64,000 bases of DNA from the NCBI RefSeq assembly GCF_002973525.1, contig NZ_PVEN01000001.1, forward strand, positions 868,001-932,000. The letters are read 5' to 3'. The position numbers were made by a program, and so were the translations under genes. Numbering within the stretch: the stretch's first letter is position 1; every line of letters starts with the position of its first letter. Below the pieces are notes generated by a model, which searched no databases, had not been told where the DNA came from, and saw only the letters and a list, made by a program, of their open reading frames with translations. Below, in pieces: positions 1 through 8,482 of this stretch. Origin of the DNA: Paraburkholderia sp. BL21I4N1. Lineage in GTDB: Bacteria; Pseudomonadota; Gammaproteobacteria; Burkholderiales; Burkholderiaceae.

Positions 1-576
1 GACGGCGTTCCAGATAGCCGCCGCTTTCAGTTGCCGACGCCGGTGGCGCTCGCCGCGCCGTCAACGCCCGAGCATCGCCACGATGCCGCGGTCTACCTGA
101 ACCCGCATTTTCGCGACGCGAGTCTTGCCGATGCGTTGACCGCCGGCCTCGACGACACGGGACTGACCTCGCACCGCGTTGGCGAAGGGTATGCGGGACG
201 AGCGGGCTGGCAGAGTGTCGATCCGAACTGGGCGAATTGTGCCGCGCATGCGCGGTTGATCGTGTCGGCGCCGGGTATGGCGGCGCTCGCGATCGCGCAG
301 GTCTATCGGCGCCCTATCGTGCTGGTGCTTACCGATCAGCCCGAGCAGGCGAGTAACGTGGCGCGCGCGAAGCGGCTCGGACTGTTGCATCGGGTCGTGA
401 CGTGGCGCGGCGACGCCGACGATTTTCGCCGTCAGGTCGCCGACGCGGCGCATGAGCTTGCGCATTCCGACGCCGCGCGCGCGAGTGGCGCCGCCGGCCG
501 GCAGAACGCGCAGGCGCGTGTCGACGCGTGGACCGAACGCCTGATCGCGCTGTGTGCGAGTAGCGCGCGAACCTGA
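1..576 (+). CDS. Glycosyltransferase, C-terminal part (5' end outside window)
   Basis: The reading frame is open from the first base, so the gene starts upstream; a TTG at 31 is inside the gene, not a convincing start. The visible part reads through an acidic/aromatic stretch, then a segment of the type A-A-H-A-R-L-I-V-S-A-P-G-M-A-A-L-A-I-A followed by RRPIVLVLTDQPEQASNVARAK. That layout resembles the nucleotide-sugar-binding C-terminal half of family 28/MurG-like glycosyltransferases, where a gated-access loop and a hydrophobic strand precede a QxxNA-type motif. Substrate is unknown. The next gene begins 15 bp after the stop and is a PAP2 phosphatase, so a role in glycolipid or envelope building is inferred from context. 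Confidence 0.5.
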   Translation, partial: DGVPDSRRFQLPTPVALAAPSTPEHRHDAAVYLNPHFRDASLADALTAGLDDTGLTSHRVGEGYAGRAGWQSVDPNWANCAAHARLIVSAPGMAALAIAQVYRRPIVLVLTDQPEQASNVARAKRLGLLHRVVTWRGDADDFRRQVADAAHELAHSDAARASGAAGRQNAQARVDAWTERLIALCASSART

Positions 577-590
577 CGGATAGGCTCTGC

Positions 591-1247
591 ATGATGCGAA
601 ATCATTGGCTCAACGGCGTTCATCCCGGCATGCATCGCGCGATGGGACGACCCGATTATCGGCAAGCGCTCGTGGCGTCGCTCGGCATGGCGTTGGGCCT
701 GGTCATTTTTGTCGCGGCCGAGCGCTTCGTTACGCCGCGTTATCACTTCGTCACGTTCGCGGACGATTCGATTCCATTTCTGCCGTGGTTCTGGTGCGTG
801 TACGTGTTGTTTTTTCCGTTCGTGGTAACCGCGTCGGCTTATGCCTCGTCGGCGGACTTCCGGTCGTTCAAGGCGGCGGCGTCGCTGGCGTTCGTCGTCG
901 GGCTCGTGTGCTTCATGCTGTTCACCGAAACCGTGCCACGGCCCGATCCGGGTCTGATCGGGAATCTGTTTCTGCGGCAGCGGATTAGCCGATTGTGGGG
1001 ACTCGATCTGCCCACGAACGGCTTTCCGAGTCTGCACGTCGCCATGACCTGCCTCGCATGCCGGATGCTGTGGCCCACGCGCGCCGGATGGCTCGCGGCG
1101 GGGACCGGATTGCTGATCTGTCTGTCGACGTTGACGATCAAGCAGCACACGCTGGTCGACGTGGCGGGCGGTGTGCTGTTGTCGTTGCTTTGTGGTGGTC
1201 TGGTGGCGAAGTGGCGGACGACAGTCGGGGTACGCGGCAATGCATAA
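591..1247 (+). CDS. PAP2-superfamily membrane phosphatase
   Basis: A 218-aa protein with several hydrophobic segments. Two of the three phosphatase motifs of the PAP2 family are visible: GFPSLHVA (the PSxH motif, about residue 143) and, near the C-terminus, LSTLTIKQHTLVDVAGG, which supplies the second catalytic His and the Asp. The family removes or exchanges phosphate on lipid phosphates at the membrane; this spacing is also seen in inositol-phosphorylceramide-synthase-like members, so a lipid head-group transferase is possible. Start ATG at 591 follows the glycosyltransferase stop by 15 bp; the stop overlaps the desaturase start, suggesting coupled translation in a lipid operon. Confidence 0.75.
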   Translation: MMRNHWLNGVHPGMHRAMGRPDYRQALVASLGMALGLVIFVAAERFVTPRYHFVTFADDSIPFLPWFWCVYVLFFPFVVTASAYASSADFRSFKAAASLAFVVGLVCFMLFTETVPRPDPGLIGNLFLRQRISRLWGLDLPTNGFPSLHVAMTCLACRMLWPTRAGWLAAGTGLLICLSTLTIKQHTLVDVAGGVLLSLLCGGLVAKWRTTVGVRGNA

Positions 1248-2316
1248 GCTAGAGGATGGTTTACACACGGCAATTGCTGAAGCAGGGGAGTCCGCGAGCC
1301 CTGCAATGTCCGAGGTCGCGGAATGTTCACTTGCTGCTACGCTCCAGCCGACGCAATCGTCCCGAGCCGGCGCCAACGCCGCGTTGAGCCGCTTCGCACC
1401 AGATGCGGCGCTCTTCGTGCTGAAACCGTGGCGGGCACTTATCGCCCTGGCCGCCGATTGGGGATTGATCGCAGCCTGCCTGGCGTTCGCGGCAAGCTGG
1501 CCTCATCCGCTGACTTACCTGGCAGCGGCCGTGGTGATCGCGCGCACGCAACTCGCGCTGGCGGTGATGATGCATGAAAGCGCACATGGCACGCTGCTGC
1601 GCAATCGGCGCCTGAACGACGCGTTGGGTCAGGCATTGGCGGCCGGTCCGTTGTTTCTGTCGCTCGCGAGCTATCGCGCCGGGCATATCAAACATCATCT
1701 CGCGCCGATGCGGGACGACGACCCGGTGGCCGCCGTGTTCGGCATTGCCGATTACCCCGTGTCGCGAGCACGCCTGGTCAGGCGTCTGATCGCGGACGTG
1801 TGCGGCGTGTCGTACTGCGTCGGTGCGTGGCGGGTTGCGCGGGGCGATTTCCGTGAGATCTTGCCGAAAGCGGCGAAATCGTCGGCGTATATCGTGTGGG
1901 AAGCGGTCTCGATACTGGCGACCAATGGCCTGCTGTTCGCGGGGCTCGCGCTGTGCGGGCATCCGTGGTTTTATCTCGGCTTGTGGCTGTTGCCCGCGAT
2001 CACACTGCTGCCGCTGATGGGACGCGTCAGAGCGATTCTCGAACATGCGGGCTTGCCCGCGGGCGACGATCAAAGCCTCAACGCCCGAACGATCGTCGCG
2101 CCGTCATGGCAGACCTTTCTGTTCGGCCCGCACGGCATTCACTATCACATCGAACATCATCTGTACGTACGCATGCCGTTTTATCATCTCGGCAAGGTGC
2201 ATGCGCAACTATCGAACGCGCAGTTGCTGCCGCGCGGCAATCTATATACGAGCTATACCGACGTGTTGCGCGCGGTCAGCGGTAGCGATAAAGAGGCTGC
2301 TGTAGTACGAAGTTGA
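1240..2316 (+). CDS. Fatty-acid desaturase family membrane protein
   Basis: About 358 aa from the ATG at 1240, which overlaps the upstream stop codon (AATGCATAA); a longer frame open from 1171 would run through the PAP2 gene and is less likely. Three His boxes of the di-iron membrane desaturase family are visible: HESAH (residues 112-116), HIKHH, and HYHIEHH near the C-terminus. Hydrophobic segments lie between them. Expected activity is O2-dependent desaturation or hydroxylation of an acyl chain or related lipid at the inner membrane. The first 50 residues are poorly conserved-looking and may be a cytoplasmic extension. It sits between a PAP2 phosphatase and an exported hydrolase, so it probably acts on the same lipid. 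Confidence 0.8.
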   Translation: MHKLEDGLHTAIAEAGESASPAMSEVAECSLAATLQPTQSSRAGANAALSRFAPDAALFVLKPWRALIALAADWGLIAACLAFAASWPHPLTYLAAAVVIARTQLALAVMMHESAHGTLLRNRRLNDALGQALAAGPLFLSLASYRAGHIKHHLAPMRDDDPVAAVFGIADYPVSRARLVRRLIADVCGVSYCVGAWRVARGDFREILPKAAKSSAYIVWEAVSILATNGLLFAGLALCGHPWFYLGLWLLPAITLLPLMGRVRAILEHAGLPAGDDQSLNARTIVAPSWQTFLFGPHGIHYHIEHHLYVRMPFYHLGKVHAQLSNAQLLPRGNLYTSYTDVLRAVSGSDKEAAVVRS

Positions 2317-2326
2317 TGTCACCGCC

Positions 2327-3355
2327 ATGCGGCTGTTGGAGTTCTGTTGCCGTGGCAAACTGCCTGTCTTCACGAGTCGTGTTCCGGAGCCCGCGCGAGT
2401 GCCTCTTCTTGCCGCTGTCGCGCTAGCAGCCGCCATTCAGTCGGCCGCGTTAGTGCCCTTCGTTCCGCGCGACATCGACGCGCCGGGGCCGCACGGTCCG
2501 TTGCGCGGCACGCTGCTGTCGGCCGCCGCGCAACCTGCATCGATGCCGGTCGTGCTGATCGTGCCGGGTTCCGGTCCGACCGACCGCAACGGCGACGGCC
2601 CACTGGTTCGCACGTCGGCTTATCGACTGTTGGCCGAGGGGTTGGCGAGTCGCGCCATTGCGAGCGTGCGAATCGACAAGCGCGGCATGTTTGGCAGCGC
2701 GTCGGCGATTGCCAACGCCGACGACGTCAGCGTCGACGACTACGCGCGCGACCTGCACACGTGGGTGACGAGCATTCGCCAACGGACCGGCGCGTCGTGC
2801 GTGTGGGTGCTGGGTCATAGCGAGGGCGGGCTGGTTGCGCTCGCGGCGGCACGCGATACCGCGGACATGTGCGGCCTGATCCTGGTCGCCACGGCAGGGC
2901 GTCCACTCGCGCAGGTATTGAGGGAGCAACTGAAAGCGAATCCGGCCAACGCACCGGTTCTCGATAACGCAATGTCGGTGCTTGCGTCGCTCGAAGCGGG
3001 AAGCACCGTGCCGGCAACGCGGATCGATCCCGCGTTGTTACCTCTGTTCAGGCCACAGGTGCAACGGTTTCTAATGAGCGAACTGTCGCTCGACCCGGCT
3101 GCGTTGCTGACCGGTTACGCGAAGCCCGTGCTGATCGTGCAGGGGCTGCGGGATATTCAGGTTACGCGCGACGACGCCGAACGGCTCAAGCGTGCGGACC
3201 CCCGTGCCGAACTGGCGCTGGTGGCGAACGCCAACCATGTGCTGAAAACCGTCCACACGGACGATCTGAGCGAAAACCTCGCGACCTACACGAACCCCGA
3301 TCTGCCGTTGGCCGATTCCATCGTCGATGTGATTTCGGCATTCGTGCGGCGCTAA
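2327..3355 (+). CDS. Alpha/beta hydrolase, probably exported
   Basis: A 342-aa serine hydrolase. The nucleophile elbow GHSEGG places the catalytic Ser at residue 165; GLRDIQ and NANHVLK near the C-terminus supply likely Asp and His. The oxyanion-hole strand is VVLIVPGSGPTDRNGDG, typical of the YpfH/YfhR-like 'alpha/beta hydrolase fold-1' esterases. Residues about 25-47 are hydrophobic and look like a signal or membrane anchor, so the enzyme probably acts in the periplasm. It starts 10 bp after the desaturase stop and probably ends the same operon. Substrate cannot be told from sequence. Confidence 0.75.
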   Translation: MRLLEFCCRGKLPVFTSRVPEPARVPLLAAVALAAAIQSAALVPFVPRDIDAPGPHGPLRGTLLSAAAQPASMPVVLIVPGSGPTDRNGDGPLVRTSAYRLLAEGLASRAIASVRIDKRGMFGSASAIANADDVSVDDYARDLHTWVTSIRQRTGASCVWVLGHSEGGLVALAAARDTADMCGLILVATAGRPLAQVLREQLKANPANAPVLDNAMSVLASLEAGSTVPATRIDPALLPLFRPQVQRFLMSELSLDPAALLTGYAKPVLIVQGLRDIQVTRDDAERLKRADPRAELALVANANHVLKTVHTDDLSENLATYTNPDLPLADSIVDVISAFVRR

Positions 3356-3414
3356 CGACGCCGACGCGCGCGGTCGCGAGTAGGCACGCTCGCGTGCATC
3401 GGCGTTGCGTGCCT

Positions 3415-4530
3415 TCAATGCGTTTTGTTCCGCGCCCAGCGCAACTGACGCTCCCTGATCCGCAAATTGATTCGATCCGCCGCGAGCGAACCGAGCGTCG
3501 TCAACGTGGCCTTTTGCGTGGCGTCGAACTGGCGTTGCACGCGGTCGAGCACGCACAGCGAACCGAGCGGATAGCCTTGCACGTCCCGCACCGGCGTACC
3601 CGCATAGAAGCGAATCCGCGGCTCGCCGGTCACGAACGGATTCCGCGCAAAACGGGCGTCGGTGGTCGCATCCTCGACGACCAGCAGGTCGTTCTCGATA
3701 ATCGTGAAATTGCAGAATGCCCACGACCGCGGCGTCTCCGTGCGGTCTAGCCCAAAGTGCGATTTGAACCACTGCCGCTCCGGCGTCAGTAGCGTGAGCA
3801 ACGCGATCGGCGCGTCGAACAGTTGCGCGGCGAGTTGCGTGATCTCGTCGAAGGCATGTTCTTCCGGCGTATCGAGCAAGCCCGCGGCGGCAACGGCCTG
3901 GAGCCGCCGCGCTTCGTTGGCCGGGACGGGCATGTCCGGCGCGCCATCCACCGTCACCGTCTGGGCCGCCGCTTCGTCCACCTGACTGAGCAGGCCGCGC
4001 ACACGTGTCTGCAACTCCGCTTCGGTCCACTCCGCGCCCAGCACGTGCAGCCGTTCGCCGAGTTCCGTTTCCGCCGCGAGATGCGCCGCGCCGAGCGGGC
4101 TGATGACCAGCAACTGTGTATGCCCGAGCGCCGGATGCTGGCCGATGCGGCGAATCATCGTCAGGCGGTCGCGGTCCATCCGGTTGAGTTCGACGATGAC
4201 GATCGACGGCATCAGCACGCCGATCGACAGCAACGCCGCATAGGCGTCGCTGTCGGCCACCACCGCGCATTCCGGCGTGGCCGCGAGCACGTCGCAATAG
4301 TGGCCGAGCCGATGTTCGGACGCGTGAATCACGGCAAATGTGGAAGGTTGCGCGGGGTGCGGCTTGAGCCGCCCCATCAGTTCGGTCACCGCGCTGCGAC
4401 GCACGCGCCGATGGCCGCCGGGTGTTTTCCACGACTCGATCGCGTTCTGTTCGATCCACACCTGCGCGGTGCGGATCGACACGCCAAGCAACTTGGCCGC
4501 CGCGCGGGTGGTGATGATGGGATCGTCCAT
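3415..4530 (-). CDS. HTH / receiver-like / GAF regulatory protein
   Basis: A 371-aa three-part protein. Residues 1-50 form an excisionase/MerR-type winged HTH (TTRAAAKLLGVSIRTAQVWI then KTPGGHRRV). Residues 62-190 look like a receiver-domain fold, but the phospho-acceptor strand reads SIVIVELNRMDRDRL, with Glu114 where an Asp is expected, so classical phosphorylation is unlikely. Residues 205-365 are a GAF domain of the type found in GAF sensor proteins (MPVPANEARRL, LFDAPIALLTLL, FYAGTPVRD, GYPLGSLCVLD). Likely a cytoplasmic DNA-binding regulator responding to a small ligand. It is transcribed away from the chemoreceptor gene, but the 359-bp space between them makes co-regulation only a guess. 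Confidence 0.7.
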   Translation of the reverse strand: MDDPIITTRAAAKLLGVSIRTAQVWIEQNAIESWKTPGGHRRVRRSAVTELMGRLKPHPAQPSTFAVIHASEHRLGHYCDVLAATPECAVVADSDAYAALLSIGVLMPSIVIVELNRMDRDRLTMIRRIGQHPALGHTQLLVISPLGAAHLAAETELGERLHVLGAEWTEAELQTRVRGLLSQVDEAAAQTVTVDGAPDMPVPANEARRLQAVAAAGLLDTPEEHAFDEITQLAAQLFDAPIALLTLLTPERQWFKSHFGLDRTETPRSWAFCNFTIIENDLLVVEDATTDARFARNPFVTGEPRIRFYAGTPVRDVQGYPLGSLCVLDRVQRQFDATQKATLTTLGSLAADRINLRIRERQLRWARNKTH

Positions 4531-4889
4531 ATTGGTATGAATTTTAGGTGTTTGCCACGATAGGCGATTCTCAGGCTATCGACAAGAACCCGGCAAACCT
4601 GAGCAATATGGAAAATATGAAACTTGGTGATACACTCTAAAACGAATCAACCGATTCAACGCCTTCGCGGTACCCCGACTACGAAGGACTTGCATGCCGG
4701 CCCCTGCCGGCATTTTTTTGCTCTATCGCCCGGTAGACAGACCTTTCTGCCGCAATGCCCGGTTCCCTTCGATTCGCCAACAATCCCTTTTTATTAGCTT
4801 GCAAAGTGGAAAATATGGAAGTCCTCCACTCAAGATGCATGCCGCCAGGCCGTTAAGGAGTTCAATGCGCCGCCCAAAGGGGACTTCAC
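4531..4889. promoter_or_regulatory. Divergent intergenic region
   Basis: No gene recognised in these 359 bp. It holds the start regions of the minus-strand HTH-GAF gene and the plus-strand chemoreceptor. It is AT-richer than its surroundings and carries the 11-mer TGGAAAATATG twice (4609-4619 and 4807-4817), plus a plus-strand intrinsic terminator at 4694-4719. The first repeat is partly palindromic (ATAT-GGAAA-ATAT) and could be an operator. Confidence 0.5.
4694..4719 (+). terminator. Orphan rho-independent terminator
   Basis: A perfect 8-bp stem ATGCCGGC / GCCGGCAT with a CCCT loop runs into seven T on the plus strand. On the minus strand the stem is not followed by T. No plus-strand gene ends within about 1.3 kb upstream, so the transcript it stops is unannotated, possibly a small RNA starting in 4560-4640. 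Confidence 0.7.
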
Positions 4890-6512
4890 ATGAATGGTTT
4901 TTTCCAAACGATCCGCTTCAAAATTCTGCTGGCGATGGGGGTTTGCTTCGTCCTGATGGCGGCAATCAGCGTTTTCAGTCTGTCGGCGATTTCGCAGTTG
5001 AAGTCGAACGTGTCGGATTCGTATTCCGGCGTGACCGTGCCGATTCTGGATCTGTCGAACTTCCATGCGGCCCAGTTGCGGGTTCGCCTGAAGCTGCGGC
5101 GTATTCAGGTGTTTCACGATCCGGCCATGACGAAGCAGACCGTCGACTCCATGCATGCCGACATCGACGCCATGAACAGCGCGTGGGCCGACTACTATCC
5201 GGCCCGCGTTAGCGCCGCCGACGAGAAAGCCGTGGCCGAGAAAATCGGGGACACGTTGCCGCAACTCAAGCAGCTCACCGATCAGGCCGCCGACCTGCTG
5301 TCAGCCGGCAACTATGACGGCGCCACCAAGGTGGTGAACGATCAGGCGGCGTTGTCCGACACGTTGCTCGCGCTGGTCGGCGACGACATCAAGATCAATG
5401 TCGAGCAGGCCAGGCAGTTCAACAGGGACAGTGAATCGACCGCGAACACCGCGGTGATGATCGCGATCGGGCTGGTGGTCGCCGGTCTCGTCGTGATGAC
5501 CGGCACCGCGGTGTTTCTGCTGCGGGCCATCGGCGTGCCGCTCAATCGTGCGATCGGCGTGGCCAATGAGATCGCCGCCGGCAATCTGGACAACCGCATC
5601 GTGCTGGATGTGAAAGGCGAGTTCGGTCAGCTGCTGCAAGCGCTCGATACGATGGACCGTCAGATCACCCAGACGGTGCGCGGCATTCAGACGTCGACGG
5701 AATCGGTGACGGTCGCTTCGCGCGAAATCGCGGCCGGCAATATGGATCTGTCGGCGCGGACGGAAGAACAGGCCGCGTCGCTCGAAGAAACCGCCGCGAG
5801 CATGACGCAACTCACCGAAACGGTAAAACAGAATGCCGACAACGCGCGTCAGGCAAGCAGCCTCGCCAGCGGCGCAACCGGTCTCGCCGATACGGGCGAC
5901 GACGCGGTGCGCGCGATGGTCGGCACGATCGAACAGATCAGCGGCAGTTCGAGCAAGATTTCGGAGATCACCGGCGTGATCGAAGGCATTGCCTTCCAGA
6001 CCAATATCCTCGCGCTGAACGCGGCGGTGGAAGCGGCGCGCGCCGGCGAACAGGGACGCGGTTTCGCGGTGGTCGCGAGCGAAGTGCGCAGCCTCGCGCA
6101 GCGTTCGGCGTCGGCGGCGAAGGAGATCAAGGAGCTGATTACGTCGTCGGTGGCGATTATCGACGGCGGCACGCGCCAGGCGGCGGGTGTCGGTGAAACG
6201 ATGGGACAGGTCAAGCAGGCGATCAAGCGCGTCTCAGACATCGTCAACGAGATCGCGGCGGCGTCCGAAGAACAGAGCCGCGGGATCGAGCAGGTCAATC
6301 AGGCCGTGTCGCAGATGGACGAGGTCACGCAGCAGAACGCCGCGCTCGTCGAGGAAGCGGCGGCCGCCGCGCAGTCGTTGGAAGAGCAGGCGGGTAATCT
6401 CAAACAGGCGACTTCGGTGTTCCGGCTGGGACAGGGTGGGGCACGGACGTTGTCGACGGGTTGGGCTGCGGAGCAGCGGCATGCGCCGACGCTGGTCGAA
6501 GCCGGCGCCTGA
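4890..6512 (+). CDS. Methyl-accepting chemotaxis protein
   Basis: A 540-aa chemoreceptor of the Tar/Tsr type. Residues about 11-31 are the first membrane helix; a roughly 150-residue helical periplasmic domain of the four-helix-bundle kind follows; a second membrane helix lies near 188-212 ([20 protein letters not shown]). A HAMP linker follows, then the cytoplasmic signalling coiled coil with the highly conserved hairpin tip [32 protein letters not shown] that binds CheA/Che[18 protein letters not shown] is a typical methylation helix. The ligand is unknown. No CheR/CheB-docking pentapeptide is seen at the C-terminus. It stands alone between two intergenic regions, with a good ATG at 4890 behind AAAGGGGAC. 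Confidence 0.95.
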   Translation: MNGFFQTIRFKILLAMGVCFVLMAAISVFSLSAISQLKSNVSDSYSGVTVPILDLSNFHAAQLRVRLKLRRIQVFHDPAMTKQTVDSMHADIDAMNSAWADYYPARVSAADEKAVAEKIGDTLPQLKQLTDQAADLLSAGNYDGATKVVNDQAALSDTLLALVGDDIKINVEQARQFNRDSESTANTAVMIAIGLVVAGLVVMTGTAVFLLRAIGVPLNRAIGVANEIAAGNLDNRIVLDVKGEFGQLLQALDTMDRQITQTVRGIQTSTESVTVASREIAAGNMDLSARTEEQAASLEETAASMTQLTETVKQNADNARQASSLASGATGLADTGDDAVRAMVGTIEQISGSSSKISEITGVIEGIAFQTNILALNAAVEAARAGEQGRGFAVVASEVRSLAQRSASAAKEIKELITSSVAIIDGGTRQAAGVGETMGQVKQAIKRVSDIVNEIAAASEEQSRGIEQVNQAVSQMDEVTQQNAALVEEAAAAAQSLEEQAGNLKQATSVFRLGQGGARTLSTGWAAEQRHAPTLVEAGA

Positions 6513-7581
6513 CGCGGGTCGCTGAAGCGGCGGCCGGCAACACCGTGCACGTGCTCGCAACTGATACGCATGCAGCTTTGAACTAACCCGGACACAAAGG
6601 GCTTCGGGCGAATTTCAAACGCTGCAGCGCGCGCCGTACCTGATCTTTTTTATTGCCCGCGCGTTCGATCCTGCCGCCCGCAAAAGCCCTTGCTTGCTTC
6701 AAGACGCGCAGCCTGCAATGCGCTGCGCGAAATCGGGCGGTCTCTCCACGGGTTGCCCGGCTGGCTTGCATCGCGGCAAAAAAATTTCCCGTGACGTCTC
6801 GATCCTGCGCAGCCCCTCGGCACGCGCAGCGATTTATTGACCCCTGGTCAATCTCACAATGCGGGGCACCGCACATAGCGAAGCAGCCCGTCGCCGCGCT
6901 CCGGCCCGCCACGGCGGCTTGTGCCGGCATTCCCTCGTCTCATCCTTGCGACATTCCGGTCCACGTCAAGTAAAAGATACTTCACCGGATCCAGATCAGG
7001 CATTTTTGACCTGAACCTTCGTCAAACCATTGCCAGTCAACGTGCCGGCGGTTTTTCGACTGCCCGATTGATGCGCCATGCATCGCGTGAAAGTGCTTTT
7101 TCACCGGCCAAACCACGTCTCAAATTCGAGGCATCGCTCGTCGCAGCCCCCCTTCCGCATCGCCTGGCGTAACGCACCTCCTTGTCCAGCAAGGCTTTGA
7201 GGCCTCATGGCACAGCCGTTGCAATAAGTCGATCACAAAGCGAAACACGCTGCGGCCGGTAAGCAGGAAAACAGCAAACAGGCATCACACGCTACGGGCA
7301 GAAAAAAACCGGCAGCAGCAACAGTCTTCGTAAGTCGCGTTCGGGGAAGTCAACGCGTTTTACGAGGTGCGGCGGGGCCAACGAAAAACGGATGTCAACG
7401 AACAACGACACGGGTGATCGATACGCGATATCGGCCGCAGGTGATCGTGATGACGTGAAGCGCTGACCCCGCCACTTTTTTCCGTCCGATGGACGGACCT
7501 GAACGCCGCTTCGGCGAGCCTGTTTTCAGGCGGCCGCAGGGGCACCAACCGCAGTCAACTTTCACTCTTACGGGGGTTAGC
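6513..7581. promoter_or_regulatory. Long non-coding leader region upstream of the Tad operon
   Basis: I find no convincing gene in these 1069 bp: the short frames lack ribosome sites and family resemblance. Palindromes are present: TTGACC-CCT-GGTCAA at 6837-6851, TCCGTCC-GAT-GGACGGA at 7481-7497, and CGCCG-CTT-CGGCG at 7504-7516. The last two lie in the 100 bp before flp and would fold in its 5' untranslated RNA. The region probably holds the pilus promoter and its operators. Confidence 0.45.
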
Positions 7582-7767
7582 ATGAAGAACACGATCCAGC
7601 AATTTCTGCGCGAAGAAGACGGTGTGGCAGCGATCGAATACGGCCTGTTGGCCGGGTTGATCGCAGTGGCGATCATTACCGCGACCAAGTTGATCGCAAC
7701 GAATCTGAACACGGTGTTTGGCTATATCTCGACGCAACTGGCAGGCGTGGCCGCTCCGGCTGCGTGA
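7582..7767 (+). CDS. flp: Flp-type pilin precursor
   Basis: A 61-aa pilin starting at the ATG at 7582, preceded by GGGGGTTAG; an in-frame upstream start at 7489 would give an N-terminus unlike any pilin. The leader ends at FLREEDG, and the mature part begins VAAIEYGLLAGLIAVAII, containing the invariant Glu-Tyr pair of Flp pilins and one hydrophobic helix. The product is the major subunit of Tad pili, cleaved after the Gly by the prepilin peptidase encoded next, then polymerised from the inner membrane. Mature length about 47 residues is usual for the family. A strong inverted repeat follows the gene. Confidence 0.93.
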   Translation: MKNTIQQFLREEDGVAAIEYGLLAGLIAVAIITATKLIATNLNTVFGYISTQLAGVAAPAA

Positions 7768-7804
7768 GTCGTGCCGCCCCGGCGGCGCAAAGCCCGATCG
7801 CTCG

Positions 7805-7833
7805 CCCTGTCTCGACGGTCCTTCGAGACAGGG
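7805..7833 (+). repeat. Perfect 11-bp inverted repeat after flp
   Basis: Arms CCCTGTCTCGA (7805-7815) and TCGAGACAGGG (7823-7833) surround a 7-nt loop, 38 bp after the flp stop. No T-run follows, so it is more likely an RNA hairpin that stabilises or processes the abundant pilin message, or partially attenuates read-through into tadV, than a full terminator. Confidence 0.65.
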
Positions 7834-7909
7834 TAGCGACGGCATCCGTGCCGAACGAAGCGTTACTCCAGTAAAGAAGGGCAACTCGATCCTTGAAGCG
7901 GAGCTGGCG

Positions 7910-8446
7910 ATGAATGGCGTTCCTTTTCCGGTTGGACCCTGCGTGATGACGCTGGCACTGCTGGCTGCCGTGTGGGACCTGCAAACGCGCCGGATTCCTA
8001 ACTGGCTGGTGGCAACAGGTTTGCTCGTGGCGATTCCGGTGCAGTGCTACACGCACGGCGGATTCGAGGCGATGACGATGTGGTTGGGCGGCATGGCGGT
8101 GGGTGGTGCGATTTTCCTGCCCGGCTATGCGATGCGTCTGATGGGTGCCGGCGACGTGAAGCTGATGGCAGCGATCGGCGCGTACTGCGGTGCTTTCGGC
8201 GCCTTTGAAATTGGTTTGGCGACCTGCGCGATCGGTGCGATCGGGTCGCTGGCAATCATGCTGCGGCGCCGTCAGATGCGCACCGGCCTGAGTCAGGCGG
8301 CCGCTTTGCTGGCCCGTTGCGCGACGCCCGGAAGCGGCGTGCTGCAACGGACCGGCAGTGCCGCCAGTCATAGTGCAATGGGGACCATGCCGTACGGAGT
8401 GGCCATAGCAATAGGCAGCGCGCTCGTGTTGTTCGCCAGCGTGTGA
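7910..8446 (+). CDS. tadV: Tad prepilin peptidase (A24 family)
   Basis: A 178-aa integral membrane aspartic peptidase (TadV/CpaA). Both catalytic Asp are visible: Asp23 in AAVWDLQTRRIPN and Asp82 in the GAGDVKLMAAIG motif (GxGD). It cleaves the Flp leader and the TadE/TadF pseudopilins. The ATG at 7910 is chosen because it puts the first Asp at the usual distance; the frame stays open back to 7718 but that extension overlaps flp. The short form lacks the N-methylation domain of PilD, as usual for Tad peptidases. Confidence 0.88.
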   Translation: MNGVPFPVGPCVMTLALLAAVWDLQTRRIPNWLVATGLLVAIPVQCYTHGGFEAMTMWLGGMAVGGAIFLPGYAMRLMGAGDVKLMAAIGAYCGAFGAFEIGLATCAIGAIGSLAIMLRRRQMRTGLSQAAALLARCATPGSGVLQRTGSAASHSAMGTMPYGVAIAIGSALVLFASV

Positions 8447-8482
8447 CGCGTGCCAGGTGGGACAACAATTCGGGGGTTGAAA

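Noticed and set aside
6653..6973. 106-codon frame in the flp leader region
   Set aside because: No ribosome site and composition typical of chance frames; no family resemblance.
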